In this document: positions 34,949-44,701 of the stretch, in pieces
How the letters are laid out: each line of letters begins with the position of its first letter
Position numbering within the stretch: position 1 is the first letter of the stretch
Assembly: GCF_900103695.1 (NCBI RefSeq)
Contig: NZ_FNHF01000009.1
Location: forward strand, 1 to 64,000
Length of the DNA: 64,000 bases
Direction of reading: 5' to 3'
DNA from: Sediminibacillus halophilus
Lineage (GTDB): Bacteria > Bacillota > Bacilli > Bacillales > Amphibacillaceae
Made by a program: the position numbers and the translations under genes
The notes under the pieces: model-generated
Seen by the model: the letters and a program-made list of their open reading frames with translations, nothing else
What the model was told of the DNA's origin: nothing
Database searches by the model: none

Positions 34949-37063
34949 TTAATCTTCTACTTCTTCTTTTCCTTCCTTGCTCTGTTTCAATTCTTTGTTC
35001 ACACCGTCTTTATCACGGTTTTTTTTCAGTTCAAAGTATTTCTTGATGATCCTCGTTCCGATTTTATGGTTGATATCATACTGACCGTTCCCTGTTCCGT
35101 TGTTCGGCACAATGATGGCAAAGGCTACTTCCGGTTCGTCATATGGGGCATATCCGACAAGACTGAGGTTTTCCGTATCAGCAAGCTTTTTGCCATCCTT
35201 GTATACTTCGTTTTCCGCAGTACCCGTTTTGGCCGCAACTTTATACTCACTCAAGCTTGCCCAACCATGACCCTGTGCAGTTCCTTGGGTAATAACTCTT
35301 CGAAATCCTTCATGGACACGGTCCAGGTATTTATCATCCATTTCGATTTTGTTTAAGACATCCGTATTAAAACTTTCGACGACAGAACCAAGCTCATCGC
35401 GATCAGGTTTGGGGGATCTTATCTCGCTGACTAAACGTGGTCGGATACGGTAGCCATCGTTGGCCAATGTAGAAACATATTGAGCCAATTGCATCGTCGT
35501 ATATGTGTCATACTGCCCAATAGCAAAGTCAAGCAAGTTACCACCTCGCGGGTCCGGCCCAACATAACCCGTTGCTTCATAAGGATAATCAATTCCCGTT
35601 TCCACGCCAAGTCCGAATTGCTTGAAGTAATTCCGCATTGTCGTAAAGGATTCCGGATCAAAGTTCATCGACTTCATTCCGTAGTGGTAGTTGAATTCAC
35701 CAGCCATGCGCATGGCTATATGGAACATGTACACGTTGGAAGATTTCTCCAAAGCCTGCACATCCGTGACATTCCCTAAATTTCTATAGGAGGATTTTTT
35801 CAACTGTCCAATTTTTATTTCAGTATCATGAAATACTGTGCCGGGCTTAATTACTCCGGCATCCAAACCAGATAAAACGGTTGCGCCTTTTACTGCGGAA
35901 CCAGGCCTGTGCGCATCGTAAAGCGTCCGGTAAGATTGGTTACGGTACTCCTTTTCTTCCCTATCATAATGCTGGCCTGACATGGTCAACACTTCACCTG
36001 TCTGGGGATCCATCATGACGACCAACGCATCGGACATATATTGGTTTTTGGATGGGTGCATTTCTATTGCGGTTTTCAGTTCTTCCCGGACAATTTTATC
36101 AACAGCCTGCTGCAGTTCCATATCGATGGTCAGCATCAAATCGTTGCCGCGCTGTCCTTCAGTGACTACCTTGGAATCTACGACTTCCCCGCTGCTGTTG
36201 GTGATATATTCGACTTTCTCTTTGGTTCCCTTCAATTCTGCCTCGTACTGCTCCTCCAGCCCGCTGATGCCGACACGGTCGTTCGGGCTGTACCCTCGGC
36301 TCAAGTAGTATTGCTCATTTTCTTTTGGGATACCGCGATCTGAACTGGACACACTTCCGATAATATCGGAGAATGTACCTTCCACGGCAGAGATTCGATT
36401 CCAGTCAATCGTTGCGTCGATTCCTTCCAATTCACCTAAATGCTCGGATACCTTTGCATACTCCTCTTCTGTGACTCCTTCATTTTTCACGATGTGAGGA
36501 GATAGCTCCGAAGCAGCGTCCAGTTCCTTTTTAATAGCGATCACTTCGAGCAAGTCATCGTCCCATTCAATTTCTGCCAACTCTTTTTCCGTGATTCGTT
36601 TCAGCATCGTATTGTACTGTTCACCGTTGTCCATCTCTTCCTTTTCTTCATCCGTTAGTTTCTCCAGAGCATCCTCTTCATTCAAAATATACCAATATTC
36701 CTTTTTATCCCGTTCACTCACTTTATCTTCAGCATCTTCGATGTCGATATAACCAGCAAGTTTTTTCGCCAATTTCAAGCGATCTTCTACTTTTGCTCCA
36801 TTTTTTGGTGCTGTATAAGTAATCGACCGGACTGGTTCATTATCTAAAACCAGCCGGCCATAACGGTCATACATTTTCCCCCGTGGTACAGGTATTTCCG
36901 ATATTGTATTCTCCGTTCGATTGATTTCATCCTGCGCTTCCTCGCCGTTCAAGATCTGAACAACACCCAGCTGCAAGATCAAGCCGGAAAACAGCAAAAA
37001 TACAAACAAAAACAATATATTTAAACGAAAGGGAAGTTGTGCTCGTTTTTTCTTCTTTCCCAT
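34949..37063 (-). CDS. pbpA: Class B penicillin-binding protein (PBP2A type)
   Basis: Transpeptidase that cross-links peptidoglycan, in B. subtilis for rod-shape elongation. 704 residues: basic N-terminus, one membrane helix (about 13-36), dimerisation domain starting IPVPRGKMYDRYG, catalytic SxxK in PGSAVKG (about 390), SSN in EKSSNVYMF, and KTG in AAKTGTAE (about 615). The C-terminal tail is charged. Same place as yqgF/pbpA in B. subtilis, next to the MFS gene yqgE. Confidence 0.95.
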   Translation of the reverse strand: MGKKKKRAQLPFRLNILFLFVFLLFSGLILQLGVVQILNGEEAQDEINRTENTISEIPVPRGKMYDRYGRLVLDNEPVRSITYTAPKNGAKVEDRLKLAKKLAGYIDIEDAEDKVSERDKKEYWYILNEEDALEKLTDEEKEEMDNGEQYNTMLKRITEKELAEIEWDDDLLEVIAIKKELDAASELSPHIVKNEGVTEEEYAKVSEHLGELEGIDATIDWNRISAVEGTFSDIIGSVSSSDRGIPKENEQYYLSRGYSPNDRVGISGLEEQYEAELKGTKEKVEYITNSSGEVVDSKVVTEGQRGNDLMLTIDMELQQAVDKIVREELKTAIEMHPSKNQYMSDALVVMMDPQTGEVLTMSGQHYDREEKEYRNQSYRTLYDAHRPGSAVKGATVLSGLDAGVIKPGTVFHDTEIKIGQLKKSSYRNLGNVTDVQALEKSSNVYMFHIAMRMAGEFNYHYGMKSMNFDPESFTTMRNYFKQFGLGVETGIDYPYEATGYVGPDPRGGNLLDFAIGQYDTYTTMQLAQYVSTLANDGYRIRPRLVSEIRSPKPDRDELGSVVESFNTDVLNKIEMDDKYLDRVHEGFRRVITQGTAQGHGWASLSEYKVAAKTGTAENEVYKDGKKLADTENLSLVGYAPYDEPEVAFAIIVPNNGTGNGQYDINHKIGTRIIKKYFELKKNRDKDGVNKELKQSKEGKEEVED

Positions 37064-37132
37064 ATCGCTCCCCCTTTATAAGTGTACATTACTGTTAGTA
37101 TAACATTTTTACGGGGAGCAGACTATTATTTC

Positions 37133-38407
37133 TCAACGATTTTCCTCTTCCGCCAATTCTTTGGAGATGGCTGGTTTTTCCCTTGGTTCTGTCACCTTCA
37201 AATCAATATTTTTCAAAAAGAAATAGATGATGAACGGCCCAATTCCGACTCCCACTAACAAATAAGGAATCGCAACTTCCGCCTCGAAGAGACTGACCGC
37301 TGCTAAAAATAAAAGAATTGATGTGATTCTGCCGAAGTTGAGAAATAACTCTCTTACGACAATATATTCAATCCGCATCTCGGCGGCTCTCCATGCTTTT
37401 CCGATGACATCGTACGTCATCGAGGCATACGGCACAAACAGTATGGGATAAGAAAAACCGATAATCCCTGCATAGATAAGTAACGTCGTATAATCCAGAT
37501 GAATAAGAATCAATAATACGGACAGGCAAAGGGACAACCCGCCTATAAAGATCGCTCCCTTTCTCATTCGGGGTTTGATCAAACGTGTAGCAGCATAATA
37601 AAACACAAAAGAAAAACCGGAAAAAATCAAATTGAATGTTCCCAATGCCAATTCACTGTTGGTTGTTATAAACACCCAAACCGAAATCACAAAGACAAAT
37701 ATGCCCTCCCGCAGACCTTGAAAGGAGTGGGCGTAAAGGACCCTTTTCCAGTCTTTATTTTGATTTCGTTCTTTGAAGATCCTGACAAAACGGAATACAC
37801 CTTTTGCAGAACGACGGTTCAGAAAAAACGTACACACTACCGCCAGTACAAATAGAGAGAACGAAATGGCAAATATGACGGTATAGCCTTGAAAGGATGC
37901 CATTCGGGATATAATGTAACCAGCCAGTATCGGGCCAATCATCCCTCCAAACGACTGAAGCAGTCCTTGGAAGCCATTGAAAAAATCCCTTGTTTCTGGT
38001 TCAGTCACTTCAAATGTCAGGACGTTAAAGGCTAGCCAGTAGAAACCATAACCGATTCCGAGTAAGCCGCCCAACAGCATGTTATACTTGGCAGCTTGTT
38101 CACCAACCAGCAAAACAGTCATGAAGAACAGCGAGAGAAATAACACTCCCAGTCGTAAGACAATCACCCGGTCCACTTTTTTGGCCCAGCGTCCTGCGAG
38201 AATGAATGTAAGCGGCTGTAGAATATAAATAGCTAAATTATAGAGGGCAATCGCCATATAATCACCTGATTGCTTCCAAAGATAAATATTGACGAAAGTA
38301 TTCGACAAAAAGATGCCTAGTGAATACAGCCCGCCAATGGTCAGAAGCAATTTTAAATTCTTGTCTATTTCAATATCGCCTAATAGTAAATGTAAAGATT
38401 TTTTCAT
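37133..38407 (-). CDS. yqgE: MFS transporter (YqgE)
   Basis: Major facilitator superfamily protein, 424 residues, about twelve membrane helices. Substrate unknown. The loop after helix 2 carries AGRWAKKVDRVIVLRLG, the MFS motif A region. ATG 38407 with AGACGGGAAAT upstream. Position between pbpA and sodA matches B. subtilis yqgE. It could be an efflux pump or wall-associated carrier, with nothing in the sequence to decide. Confidence 0.88.
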   Translation of the reverse strand: MKKSLHLLLGDIEIDKNLKLLLTIGGLYSLGIFLSNTFVNIYLWKQSGDYMAIALYNLAIYILQPLTFILAGRWAKKVDRVIVLRLGVLFLSLFFMTVLLVGEQAAKYNMLLGGLLGIGYGFYWLAFNVLTFEVTEPETRDFFNGFQGLLQSFGGMIGPILAGYIISRMASFQGYTVIFAISFSLFVLAVVCTFFLNRRSAKGVFRFVRIFKERNQNKDWKRVLYAHSFQGLREGIFVFVISVWVFITTNSELALGTFNLIFSGFSFVFYYAATRLIKPRMRKGAIFIGGLSLCLSVLLILIHLDYTTLLIYAGIIGFSYPILFVPYASMTYDVIGKAWRAAEMRIEYIVVRELFLNFGRITSILLFLAAVSLFEAEVAIPYLLVGVGIGPFIIYFFLKNIDLKVTEPREKPAISKELAEEENR

Positions 38408-38577
38408 ATTTCCCGTCTCCTTTACTGTTAAACTTAGTGTTTTCTAAAGAAACGGAGTTATACAAAAGACGCCGAATTGAAATATCCCAGCCGTCAAGGA
38501 CAGGCAGGCCCTAAGACTTGTAGAGAAGCTAAAGGACAGAAGGAAATAGCTTTAGAGGCTTTTTCTTACCATAAAAA

Positions 38578-38610
38578 AAGGACTTGATGAGAAAAACTCA
38601 TCAAGTCCTT
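38578..38610 (-). terminator. Terminator after sodA
   Basis: AAGGACTTGATGAG...CTCATCAAGTCCTT followed by TTTTTTAT on the minus strand. Confidence 0.92.
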
Positions 38611-38627
38611 TTGCTTCAAATCGTTTA

Positions 38628-39239
38628 TTATTTAGCCGCTTCGTAACGCTTCGCAACTTCATCCCAGTTTACTACGTTCCAGAAAGCAGAAACGTATTCA
38701 GGACGTTTGTTTTGATACTTAAGATAATAAGCATGCTCCCAAACATCCAAACCTAAGATAGGTGTTTTTCCTTCCATGATAGGAGAGTCCTGGTTTAGCG
38801 TACTAGTGATTTCCAGTTCGCCATTGTTGACAACCAGCCAAGCCCATCCAGATCCAAAACGGCCTGTTGCGGCTTTGCCGAATTCTTCTTTGAATTTGTC
38901 GAAGCCGCCGAACTTCGAGTTGATTTTGTCAGCTAACTCACCGGATGGTTCGCCGCCGCCATTAGGAGAAAGAACAGTCCAGAATAGTGAATGGTTAGCA
39001 TGACCCCCGCCATTGTTGCGTACAGCTGTACGAACTTCAGCAGGAACACTGTCGATATCTGAAAGCAATTCCTCTAGTGATTTGTTTTCCAAATCACTGT
39101 TTCCTTCCACAGCACCATTTAATTTTGTCACATAAGTGTTATGGTGCTTTGTGTGGTGGATATTCATTGTTTCCTTATCGATATGCGGTTCTAATGCATC
39201 GTATGCATAAGGTAGCTCTGGTAGTTCAAATTTAGCCAT
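38628..39239 (-). CDS. sodA: Superoxide dismutase (Mn type)
   Basis: Converts superoxide to peroxide and oxygen. 203 residues. Metal ligands H27 (NIHHTKHH), H81 region ([10 protein letters not shown]), and D and H in DVWEHAYYL (about 162-167). GGNGGG-like residues near [11 protein letters not shown] and the overall pattern fit Mn-SOD rather than Fe-SOD. GGAGG precedes ATG 39239. It is a target of the same metal whose uptake MntR controls. Confidence 0.97.
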   Translation of the reverse strand: MAKFELPELPYAYDALEPHIDKETMNIHHTKHHNTYVTKLNGAVEGNSDLENKSLEELLSDIDSVPAEVRTAVRNNGGGHANHSLFWTVLSPNGGGEPSGELADKINSKFGGFDKFKEEFGKAATGRFGSGWAWLVVNNGELEITSTLNQDSPIMEGKTPILGLDVWEHAYYLKYQNKRPEYVSAFWNVVNWDEVAKRYEAAK

Positions 39240-39240
39240 T

Positions 39241-39506
39241 GTTAATTCCTCCTTTTAATAATATGTAGCTAGAAAAAGATGACACTAATCATCTTTCCTT
39301 CAAAACCAAGATTATCAAAGCGTGTTTTTTCTTGCAACTTTTATGCATTAAAATTAGAAACTTTTCCCTTTTTTATGGATGGAAGAGGGAAAGACACCTT
39401 CCACACAACAGTCAAGCTTACAAGAAATTAGCACACGAAAGGATGTGGCAGGGGTATTTCCTGCACAAAAACATAGTGTAGTACATTTGTCGGGCAGCAA
39501 TAAAAA
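39241..39506. other. Intergenic stretch upstream of sodA
   Basis: About 265 bp between sodA and the tRNA terminator. It should carry the sodA promoter. No gene is seen; the apparent 106-codon plus frame here runs into the tRNA-Phe antisense and is not real. Confidence 0.55.
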
Positions 39507-39533
39507 AAGACAAGCTGCAGAATGCTCGTCTTT
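39507..39533 (-). terminator. Terminator of the tRNA operon
   Basis: AAAGACGAGC...GCTTGTCTTT followed by TTTTATT on the minus strand, 32 bp past tRNA-Phe. Confidence 0.85.
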
Positions 39534-39564
39534 ACTGTTTACAATTTATATTCATAAAGTAAAA

Positions 39565-39640
<76 letters not shown>

Positions 39641-39711
39641 AATACATATTTCCTCGTGCTTGCCATTTTTTGCAAGCCGGAACATGTGAGTTTATGTAAT
39701 GGTTTATGTAA

Positions 39712-39804
39712 TGGAGGAGGATGAGGGATTCGAACCCCCGCGGGCGATGAAGCCCCTGGCGGTTTTCAAGACCGCTCCCTTCAGCCAGACTTGGGTAATC
39801 CTCC
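39712..39804 (-). tRNA. tRNA-Ser (anticodon TGA)
   Basis: Class II tRNA of 93 nt with a long variable arm. Acceptor GGAGGAT, anticodon loop CTTGAAA, T-arm GGGGGTTCGAATCCCTC, CCA encoded. Confidence 0.97.
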
Positions 39805-39813
39805 TCGAGTTGT

Positions 39814-39890
39814 TGGTGGACCCTGCAGGACTCGAACCTGCGACCGATCGGTTATGAGCCGATAGCTCTAACCAGCTGAGCTAAGGGTCC
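39814..39890 (-). tRNA. tRNA-Ile2 (anticodon CAT, lysidine-modified)
   Basis: Acceptor GGACCCT, anticodon loop CTCATAA, CCA encoded, 77 nt. The body matches the tRNA-Ile2 type whose C34 is turned to lysidine by TilS to read AUA, and differs clearly from the elongator Met gene at 39989. Confidence 0.88.
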
Positions 39891-39902
39891 TAGTATAAAA
39901 TA

Positions 39903-39979
39903 TGGGGCGACCGGTGGGAATCGAACCCACGAATGCCGGAGCCACAATCCGGTGCGTTAACCACTTCGCCACGACCGCC
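39903..39979 (-). tRNA. tRNA-His (anticodon GTG)
   Basis: Begins with the encoded extra G at -1 opposite C73. Anticodon loop TTGTGGC, T-arm CGTGGGTTCGATTCCCACC, CCA encoded. 77 nt. Confidence 0.96.
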
Positions 39980-39988
39980 ATATTTAGT

Positions 39989-40065
39989 TGGTAGCGGCGG
40001 AGGGGATCGAACCCCCGACCTCACGGGTATGAACCGTACGCTCTAGCCAGCTGAGCTACACCGCC
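39989..40065 (-). tRNA. tRNA-Met (elongator, anticodon CAT)
   Basis: Acceptor GGCGGTG with CGCCGCT, D-arm GCTCAGCTGGCTAGAGC, anticodon loop TTCATAC, CCA encoded. 77 nt. The paired first acceptor position marks an elongator, not an initiator. Confidence 0.94.
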
Positions 40066-40069
40066 ATAT

Positions 40070-40144
40070 TGGCTCCACAGGTAGGACTCGAACCTACGAC
40101 CGATCGGTTAACAGCCGATTGCTCTACCACTGAGCTACTGTGGA
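40070..40144 (-). tRNA. tRNA-Asn (anticodon GTT)
   Basis: Acceptor TCCACAG with CTGTGGA, anticodon loop CTGTTAA, T-arm CGTAGGTTCGAGTCCTACC, CCA encoded. 75 nt. First gene of the cluster. Confidence 0.96.
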
Positions 40145-40199
40145 ATAATCAGCTTCTCTTCCTGTCGTTAATATCTACCTTGTTGAAGCGACGAAATAT

Positions 40200-40228
40200 A
40201 ATTTACCATGAATATGTAAGACTGTCAA
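40200..40228 (-). promoter_or_regulatory. SigA-type promoter of the tRNA cluster
   Basis: Minus strand: perfect -35 TTGACA (40228-40223), 17-bp spacer, -10 TAAATT (40205-40200). It lies 56 bp upstream of tRNA-Asn. Confidence 0.75.
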
Positions 40229-40343
40229 CACTTTTTGCAAATGTTTTTAAATCGGCAACAAAAATAATATAGCATGTCCGCCTCTCCCATTCAAGTATTT
40301 TTTTATAATTTTTATGATCGCTCTTGTCATTTTCTCGATAATT

Positions 40344-40371
40344 AAGGGTGCCAAACAGCTTTGGCACCCTT
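40344..40371 (-). terminator. Terminator after the Na/Pi cotransporter
   Basis: AAGGGTGCCAAA...TTTGGCACCCTT type hairpin with flanking A and T runs. It lies 6 bp past the stop. Confidence 0.85.
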
Positions 40372-40376
40372 TTGCA

Positions 40377-42002
40377 TTATTCCCCTAATACTTCTTCCGC
40401 TATGTTCACCGCGTGGTCGCCGATCCTTTCCAAATTGCTGATGATATCGACAAAAACGATGCCGGCCGGACCGGAACAGGAACCTTCGTTCATACGGATA
40501 ATGTGCTTTTTCCTATAAGCACGTTCCATTTGATCAATTTGATCTTCTTTTTGTACAACCGCCAATGCTTCCTCCCTGTCCATTTCGCCAAGCGCATTGA
40601 TCGCCTGTTTAACAGTAATTAACGTAAGATCGAACATATCATTTAAATCCTGCTGGGCTTGTTCTGTTATAACCACTTTATTGGATATCTTGTAATCGAC
40701 AAGCTCGACTATATTTTCGAAATGATCACCAATTCTTTCAATATCACGAACGGAATCCATTAGAGCAGTGTGTTTCGTACTGTCTGCTTCCGAAAAGGAA
40801 GTACCTGACAAACTGACAAGGTATTCCGTAATTTCCTTATCAAGGTTATTCAGTGCTCCTTCTACCTGGAGAGCCATGTCTGCATGCTTTTGGCTATGAT
40901 TATTCAAGTACAGGCTTGCTTCTTCCAATCCTTTATAAGCATATTCACCCATACGGATGACCTCTTCTTTTGCCTGATCAAGCGCGACCGACGGAGACTG
41001 CTGGATGAAAATTGGATCCAGGTGCTTCGGTTTATACTCGATAACCGCATCCTCACCAGGTATCAGTTTTGTCACGATAAACGCCAACGCACCAATGAAT
41101 GGAAACTGGAGGATTGTATTCGCCAGGTTGAAGCTTCCATGAGCAAAAGCAATCGTCATTTCCGGGTTAAGATTGAACGCATCCTGTAAATAAGAAACAT
41201 ACCTCGTATATAAAGGCAACAGAATCAGAAAGATCGTCGTTCCTATCACGTTAAAAATAACGTGGGTAAATGCTGCACGTTTAGCTGCAATGGTCGCTCC
41301 GATCGAAGCAAGAATCGCAGTGATTGTCGTCCCGATGTTATCTCCGAATAACACCGGCAATGCTGCTTGGATATCGATGGCACCCTGTTCGAACAAGCCT
41401 TGCAGGATACCTATCGTAGCACTGGAGCTTTGGACGATAAAGGTAAACAACGTACCAACCACTACGCCCAAAACTGGAGTGGAGCTCATATTTAAAGTTA
41501 AATCATGAAAAGCTTGTACATCTCGAAGCGGAGACATTCCACTGCTCATTAATTCCAAACCGTAGAACAGAGACCCGAATCCAAAAACCGTCTGTCCCAG
41601 GTAGGTCACTTTATTATTTTTAAAGAAAAAGAGCATAAATGCACCGACAGCCATAATCGGCAGGGCGTACTCCCCTAAATCGATACCAATGATGAAGGCG
41701 GTCACGGTCGTACCGATATTGGCACCCATGATAACCCCTATTGATTGCCGGAGAGTCATAAAACCGGCATTAACTAGTCCCACTGTGAGTACTGTTGTCC
41801 CGGAACTACTTTGAATAAGGACTGTAACAATAATACCTGCCAGCACACCCATAAATGGATTACTGGTAAACCGGTCTAAAATATCCCTCAATCGGTCACC
41901 TGCAGACTTTTGTAAACCATCTCCCATAAATTTCAGTCCGAGCAGGAAGATTCCCAGTCCGCCGACAAACTCGAAAATTAAGGATTGCACATTAATATCC
42001 AA
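40377..42002 (-). CDS. Na/Pi cotransporter family protein with C-terminal PhoU-like domain
   Basis: Probable sodium-coupled phosphate carrier (PNaS family). Two inverted membrane halves carry the duplicated signature QSSSGTTV (about residue 63) and QSSSATIG (about 192); about eight to ten helices to residue 310, then a soluble helical PhoU-like domain (about 340-540) with RIGDHFENI and RIGDHAVNIAEE. The likely start is TTG 42002 (MDINVQSL) after AAGGGATGG; GTG 42020 is the alternative. A candidate Pho box lies upstream. The fused regulatory domain suggests self-gating by phosphate or metal (inference). Confidence 0.92.
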   Translation of the reverse strand: MDINVQSLIFEFVGGLGIFLLGLKFMGDGLQKSAGDRLRDILDRFTSNPFMGVLAGIIVTVLIQSSSGTTVLTVGLVNAGFMTLRQSIGVIMGANIGTTVTAFIIGIDLGEYALPIMAVGAFMLFFFKNNKVTYLGQTVFGFGSLFYGLELMSSGMSPLRDVQAFHDLTLNMSSTPVLGVVVGTLFTFIVQSSSATIGILQGLFEQGAIDIQAALPVLFGDNIGTTITAILASIGATIAAKRAAFTHVIFNVIGTTIFLILLPLYTRYVSYLQDAFNLNPEMTIAFAHGSFNLANTILQFPFIGALAFIVTKLIPGEDAVIEYKPKHLDPIFIQQSPSVALDQAKEEVIRMGEYAYKGLEEASLYLNNHSQKHADMALQVEGALNNLDKEITEYLVSLSGTSFSEADSTKHTALMDSVRDIERIGDHFENIVELVDYKISNKVVITEQAQQDLNDMFDLTLITVKQAINALGEMDREEALAVVQKEDQIDQMERAYRKKHIIRMNEGSCSGPAGIVFVDIISNLERIGDHAVNIAEEVLGE

Positions 42003-42074
42003 CGTTTCCCATCCCTTCACACATGCTGATTAGCTTGAATTGCCTCTCTCATTATTAATGAAAGCAGAAGAGTT

Positions 42075-42105
42075 TGTAAAGATTTTTCGTTAAAATTTAC
42101 GTTAA
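42075..42105 (-). promoter_or_regulatory. Candidate Pho box upstream of the Na/Pi cotransporter
   Basis: Minus strand: TTAACG (42105-42100), TTAACG (42093-42088), TTTACA (42080-42075), starts 12 and 13 bp apart. The usual period is 11 with some tolerance, so this is weaker than the pstS box. It lies 73-103 bp before the start codon. Confidence 0.45.
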
Positions 42106-42261
42106 ATTTACATTCTTGTTCCTCAAACGACTCTTCCCTTCATCAATACATATAAAAGCTGGTTTTTCCGCCACTTTTTGCTAATGCTTTCCTTTCTATT
42201 GGTTATGTACCCCAATTCCATTACTACAATCGTAAAGTTAGCCGTTACATAACCAACAAAA

Positions 42262-42296
42262 AAGAGTACTTCACCATTTCACGATGAAACACTCTT
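42262..42296 (-). terminator. Terminator after nfeD
   Basis: AAGAGTGTTTCATC pairs with GGTGAAGTACTCTT (two G-T pairs), followed by T6 on the minus strand. Confidence 0.85.
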
Positions 42297-42314
42297 TTAT
42301 AGCTTTTGTTACTG

Positions 42315-42941
42315 TTAGTTTTTTGATACAAGTATTTTTGTTCCGTCCACTTGCACTATCCTGACCTCTGTTTCTCTTGGAATCCATTGACCGTTCGTTA
42401 CTGCACTGTAGTCCTCCCCTCCTACCCGAATGGTTCCGACAGGCCGCATATCCGTAATAGTGATTGCCTCTTTTCCAATTAACGAAGCATACGTTTCGTT
42501 CATTGAGTTATATCCTTTCTCGCTTGTAAGTTGATCAACCAAGGCTAACTTCGACCACATTTCTCTTCGCTTGAATACCTTCAGGAAAAGAAGAGAACAA
42601 AAGCCGCCGATAATTACCCCGATCACACCATATAGTCCTGCTGTCCAGTTAGGAGAGCTTAACCCGATCGAAAGGATCATACAGACAGCACCTATAGTAG
42701 CAAGGGTTCCATCATTCAGAAATTTTCCATCTATAATAATCAGCAACAATCCGATCAAATAAATCACCATCATCAGTACAAAGGCACCTGGTGCCAAAAA
42801 CGACAGAAAATAGATGGTTATAAAACCTAAGCCAATAATGCCAAAAATACCTCTCATATTTATCAACAGTTCGCCGAATAAAAATAAAGTACCGAGACCT
42901 GTAATGATAAAACTCACCCAGTCTGCTGAAAAAACGTCCAC
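42315..42941 (-). CDS. NfeD family membrane protein (short form)
   Basis: 208 residues from GTG 42941, with AAGGGTG 8 nt upstream; GTG 42950 is also in frame. Four to five membrane helices (about 10-115) and a C-terminal OB-fold domain (about 145-207) with GKEAITITDMRPVGTIRVGGEDY, the typical NfeD end. The ClpP-like protease domain of long NfeD is missing and no flotillin gene is adjacent, unlike most nfeD loci. Probable role in membrane microdomain organisation (inference). Confidence 0.86.
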   Translation of the reverse strand: MDVFSADWVSFIITGLGTLFLFGELLINMRGIFGIIGLGFITIYFLSFLAPGAFVLMMVIYLIGLLLIIIDGKFLNDGTLATIGAVCMILSIGLSSPNWTAGLYGVIGVIIGGFCSLLFLKVFKRREMWSKLALVDQLTSEKGYNSMNETYASLIGKEAITITDMRPVGTIRVGGEDYSAVTNGQWIPRETEVRIVQVDGTKILVSKN

Positions 42942-43058
42942 TTGTATCACCCTTCCTGCTTTGTATTATTTACGTTCTTCTAAAGAATTTTGTTTCAAAA
43001 AAAGGGTTTTATTTTATTTGTAGAATGTATATATAAATCAATAGAAGGCGGTGTTACT

Positions 43059-43430
43059 ATGGGATTCCTCAAAAAAACAGTCGTAACTCTCTTTATTGTA
43101 TTATTTATTGTCAGTATCTTTAAAGATTTGACGGTCGGAACATTAAATGGCGTCCAACAGACAGAAGAACAGTCCGACAACCTGTCAGAAAGCCACAAGC
43201 CTTCTCAGAAAGCACCGCAACAAGACCAAACAGCCTATCAGGCAATAGAAGTGGAGGTACGCCCCGGTGATACAGTACTCAGTATTATTGAGGAAATCAA
43301 TCGTGCGGAAGCGGTTCTGGCAATTGACAGTATCGTCACTGACTTTCAAAAATTGAATCCCGGAACAGATCCCCAACAAATCCAGCCTGGGGAAACATAC
43401 TTATTTCCTTTATATGTAAGCGAGGAATGA
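43059..43430 (+). CDS. yqfZ: Membrane-anchored LysM-like protein (YqfZ)
   Basis: 123 residues from ATG 43059 (MGFLKKTVV) after GAAGGCGG; the upstream frame to 42990 has no site. N-terminal membrane helix (about 5-21), a Gln/Ser-rich linker, and a C-terminal LysM-like domain (about 62-120; EVRPGDTVLSIIEEINR ... LNPG ... IQPGETYLFPLY). Located directly before ispG as yqfZ is in B. subtilis. Presumably binds cell wall glycan; function not known. Confidence 0.82.
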   Translation: MGFLKKTVVTLFIVLFIVSIFKDLTVGTLNGVQQTEEQSDNLSESHKPSQKAPQQDQTAYQAIEVEVRPGDTVLSIIEEINRAEAVLAIDSIVTDFQKLNPGTDPQQIQPGETYLFPLYVSEE

Positions 43431-43545
43431 AGTATCCGTTTTTTTAAGGTTTGTTACTTCTCAATTTAGCCTTTTCCCCTTATAATAAGCAATGGTACCT
43501 AAAATACCATTCTTGTTCGCGATTAAATAAAGGAGCGATATATTT

Positions 43546-44655
43546 ATGGCAATAACCCACAGGAAAAATACACGACCAGTCAAAGTAGGCAATGTCATGG
43601 TCGGGGGTAAAAACGAAGTGGTCATCCAATCTATGACTACTACCAAAACACATGACGTTGAAGCAACTGTTAATCAAATAAACCGTTTGGAAGAAGCCGG
43701 ATGCCAAATCGTACGTGTCGCCTGTCCTGATGACAGAGCTGCAGATGCGATTCCGGAAATCAAAAAAAGAATAAATATTCCTTTAGTTGTCGATATTCAT
43801 TTTAACTATAAACTAGCTTTGAAGGCAATTGAAGGCGGAGCAGACAAAATCAGAATCAACCCGGGAAATATCGGCAAACGGGATAAGGTGGAGGCTGTTG
43901 TTAATGCTGCCAAAGCAAAAGGAATTCCAATCCGGATTGGTGTTAACGCCGGGTCACTCGAACGGCATATCATCGAAAAATACGGATACCCGACAGCCGA
44001 CGGCATGGTGGAAAGCGCACTTCATCACATCAAAATTCTCGAAGATCTCGATTTCCATGACATTATCGTTTCCATGAAAGCCTCTGATGTCCCATTGGCT
44101 ATCGAAGCTTACGAAAAAGCAGCGGAAGCAATTGACTATCCGCTTCATCTTGGCATCACCGAGTCCGGTACTTTATTTGCCGGAACTGTAAAAAGTGCTG
44201 CCGGGTTGGGAGCAATTCTAAGTAAAGGTATCGGAAACACAATGAGAATTTCTTTAAGTGCTGATCCTGTTGAAGAAGTAAAGGTTGGCAGAGAGTTGCT
44301 CAAATCCTTTGGCCTTGCTTCCAATGCAGCAACCCTTATTTCTTGTCCGACATGTGGCAGGATTGAAATTGATCTGATTTCCATTGCCAATGAAGTGGAA
44401 GATTATATTTCCACCATCAAGGCGCCAATCAAAGTAGCTGTGCTTGGTTGTGCGGTAAACGGCCCAGGAGAAGCCCGAGAAGCCGATATCGGGATCGCAG
44501 GAGCCCGCGGAGAAGGTTTACTATTCCGCCATGGGGAAATCATTCGTAAAGTGCCTGAAGAAACAATGGTTGACGAGTTAAAAATCGAAGTTGATCGAAT
44601 TGCGGAAGAGTACTTCGCTCAACAAAAAGAAGAAGAAGACAAACAAAAGGCATAA
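43546..44655 (+). CDS. ispG: 4-hydroxy-3-methylbut-2-en-1-yl diphosphate synthase (flavodoxin)
   Basis: MEP-pathway enzyme converting MEcPP to HMBPP with a [4Fe-4S] cluster. 369 residues; TIM-barrel N-terminal part and C-terminal cluster domain with Cys in SCPTCGR (about 266-272) and CAVNGPGE (about 303-310). GGAG lies 9 nt before ATG 43546. The next enzyme of the pathway, IspH, is encoded 5 kb away in the same window. Confidence 0.97.
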   Translation: MAITHRKNTRPVKVGNVMVGGKNEVVIQSMTTTKTHDVEATVNQINRLEEAGCQIVRVACPDDRAADAIPEIKKRINIPLVVDIHFNYKLALKAIEGGADKIRINPGNIGKRDKVEAVVNAAKAKGIPIRIGVNAGSLERHIIEKYGYPTADGMVESALHHIKILEDLDFHDIIVSMKASDVPLAIEAYEKAAEAIDYPLHLGITESGTLFAGTVKSAAGLGAILSKGIGNTMRISLSADPVEEVKVGRELLKSFGLASNAATLISCPTCGRIEIDLISIANEVEDYISTIKAPIKVAVLGCAVNGPGEAREADIGIAGARGEGLLFRHGEIIRKVPEETMVDELKIEVDRIAEEYFAQQKEEEDKQKA

Positions 44656-44666
44656 TTGCGACCACG

Positions 44667-44700
44667 AAAAGAGCTGGTTCCAAAAGGAACCAGCTCTTTT
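44667..44700. terminator. Bidirectional terminator between ispG and yqfX
   Basis: AAAAGAGCTGGTTCC-AAAA-GGAACCAGCTCTTTT, a perfect 15-bp stem with A and T runs. Confidence 0.93.
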
Positions 44701-44701
44701 G

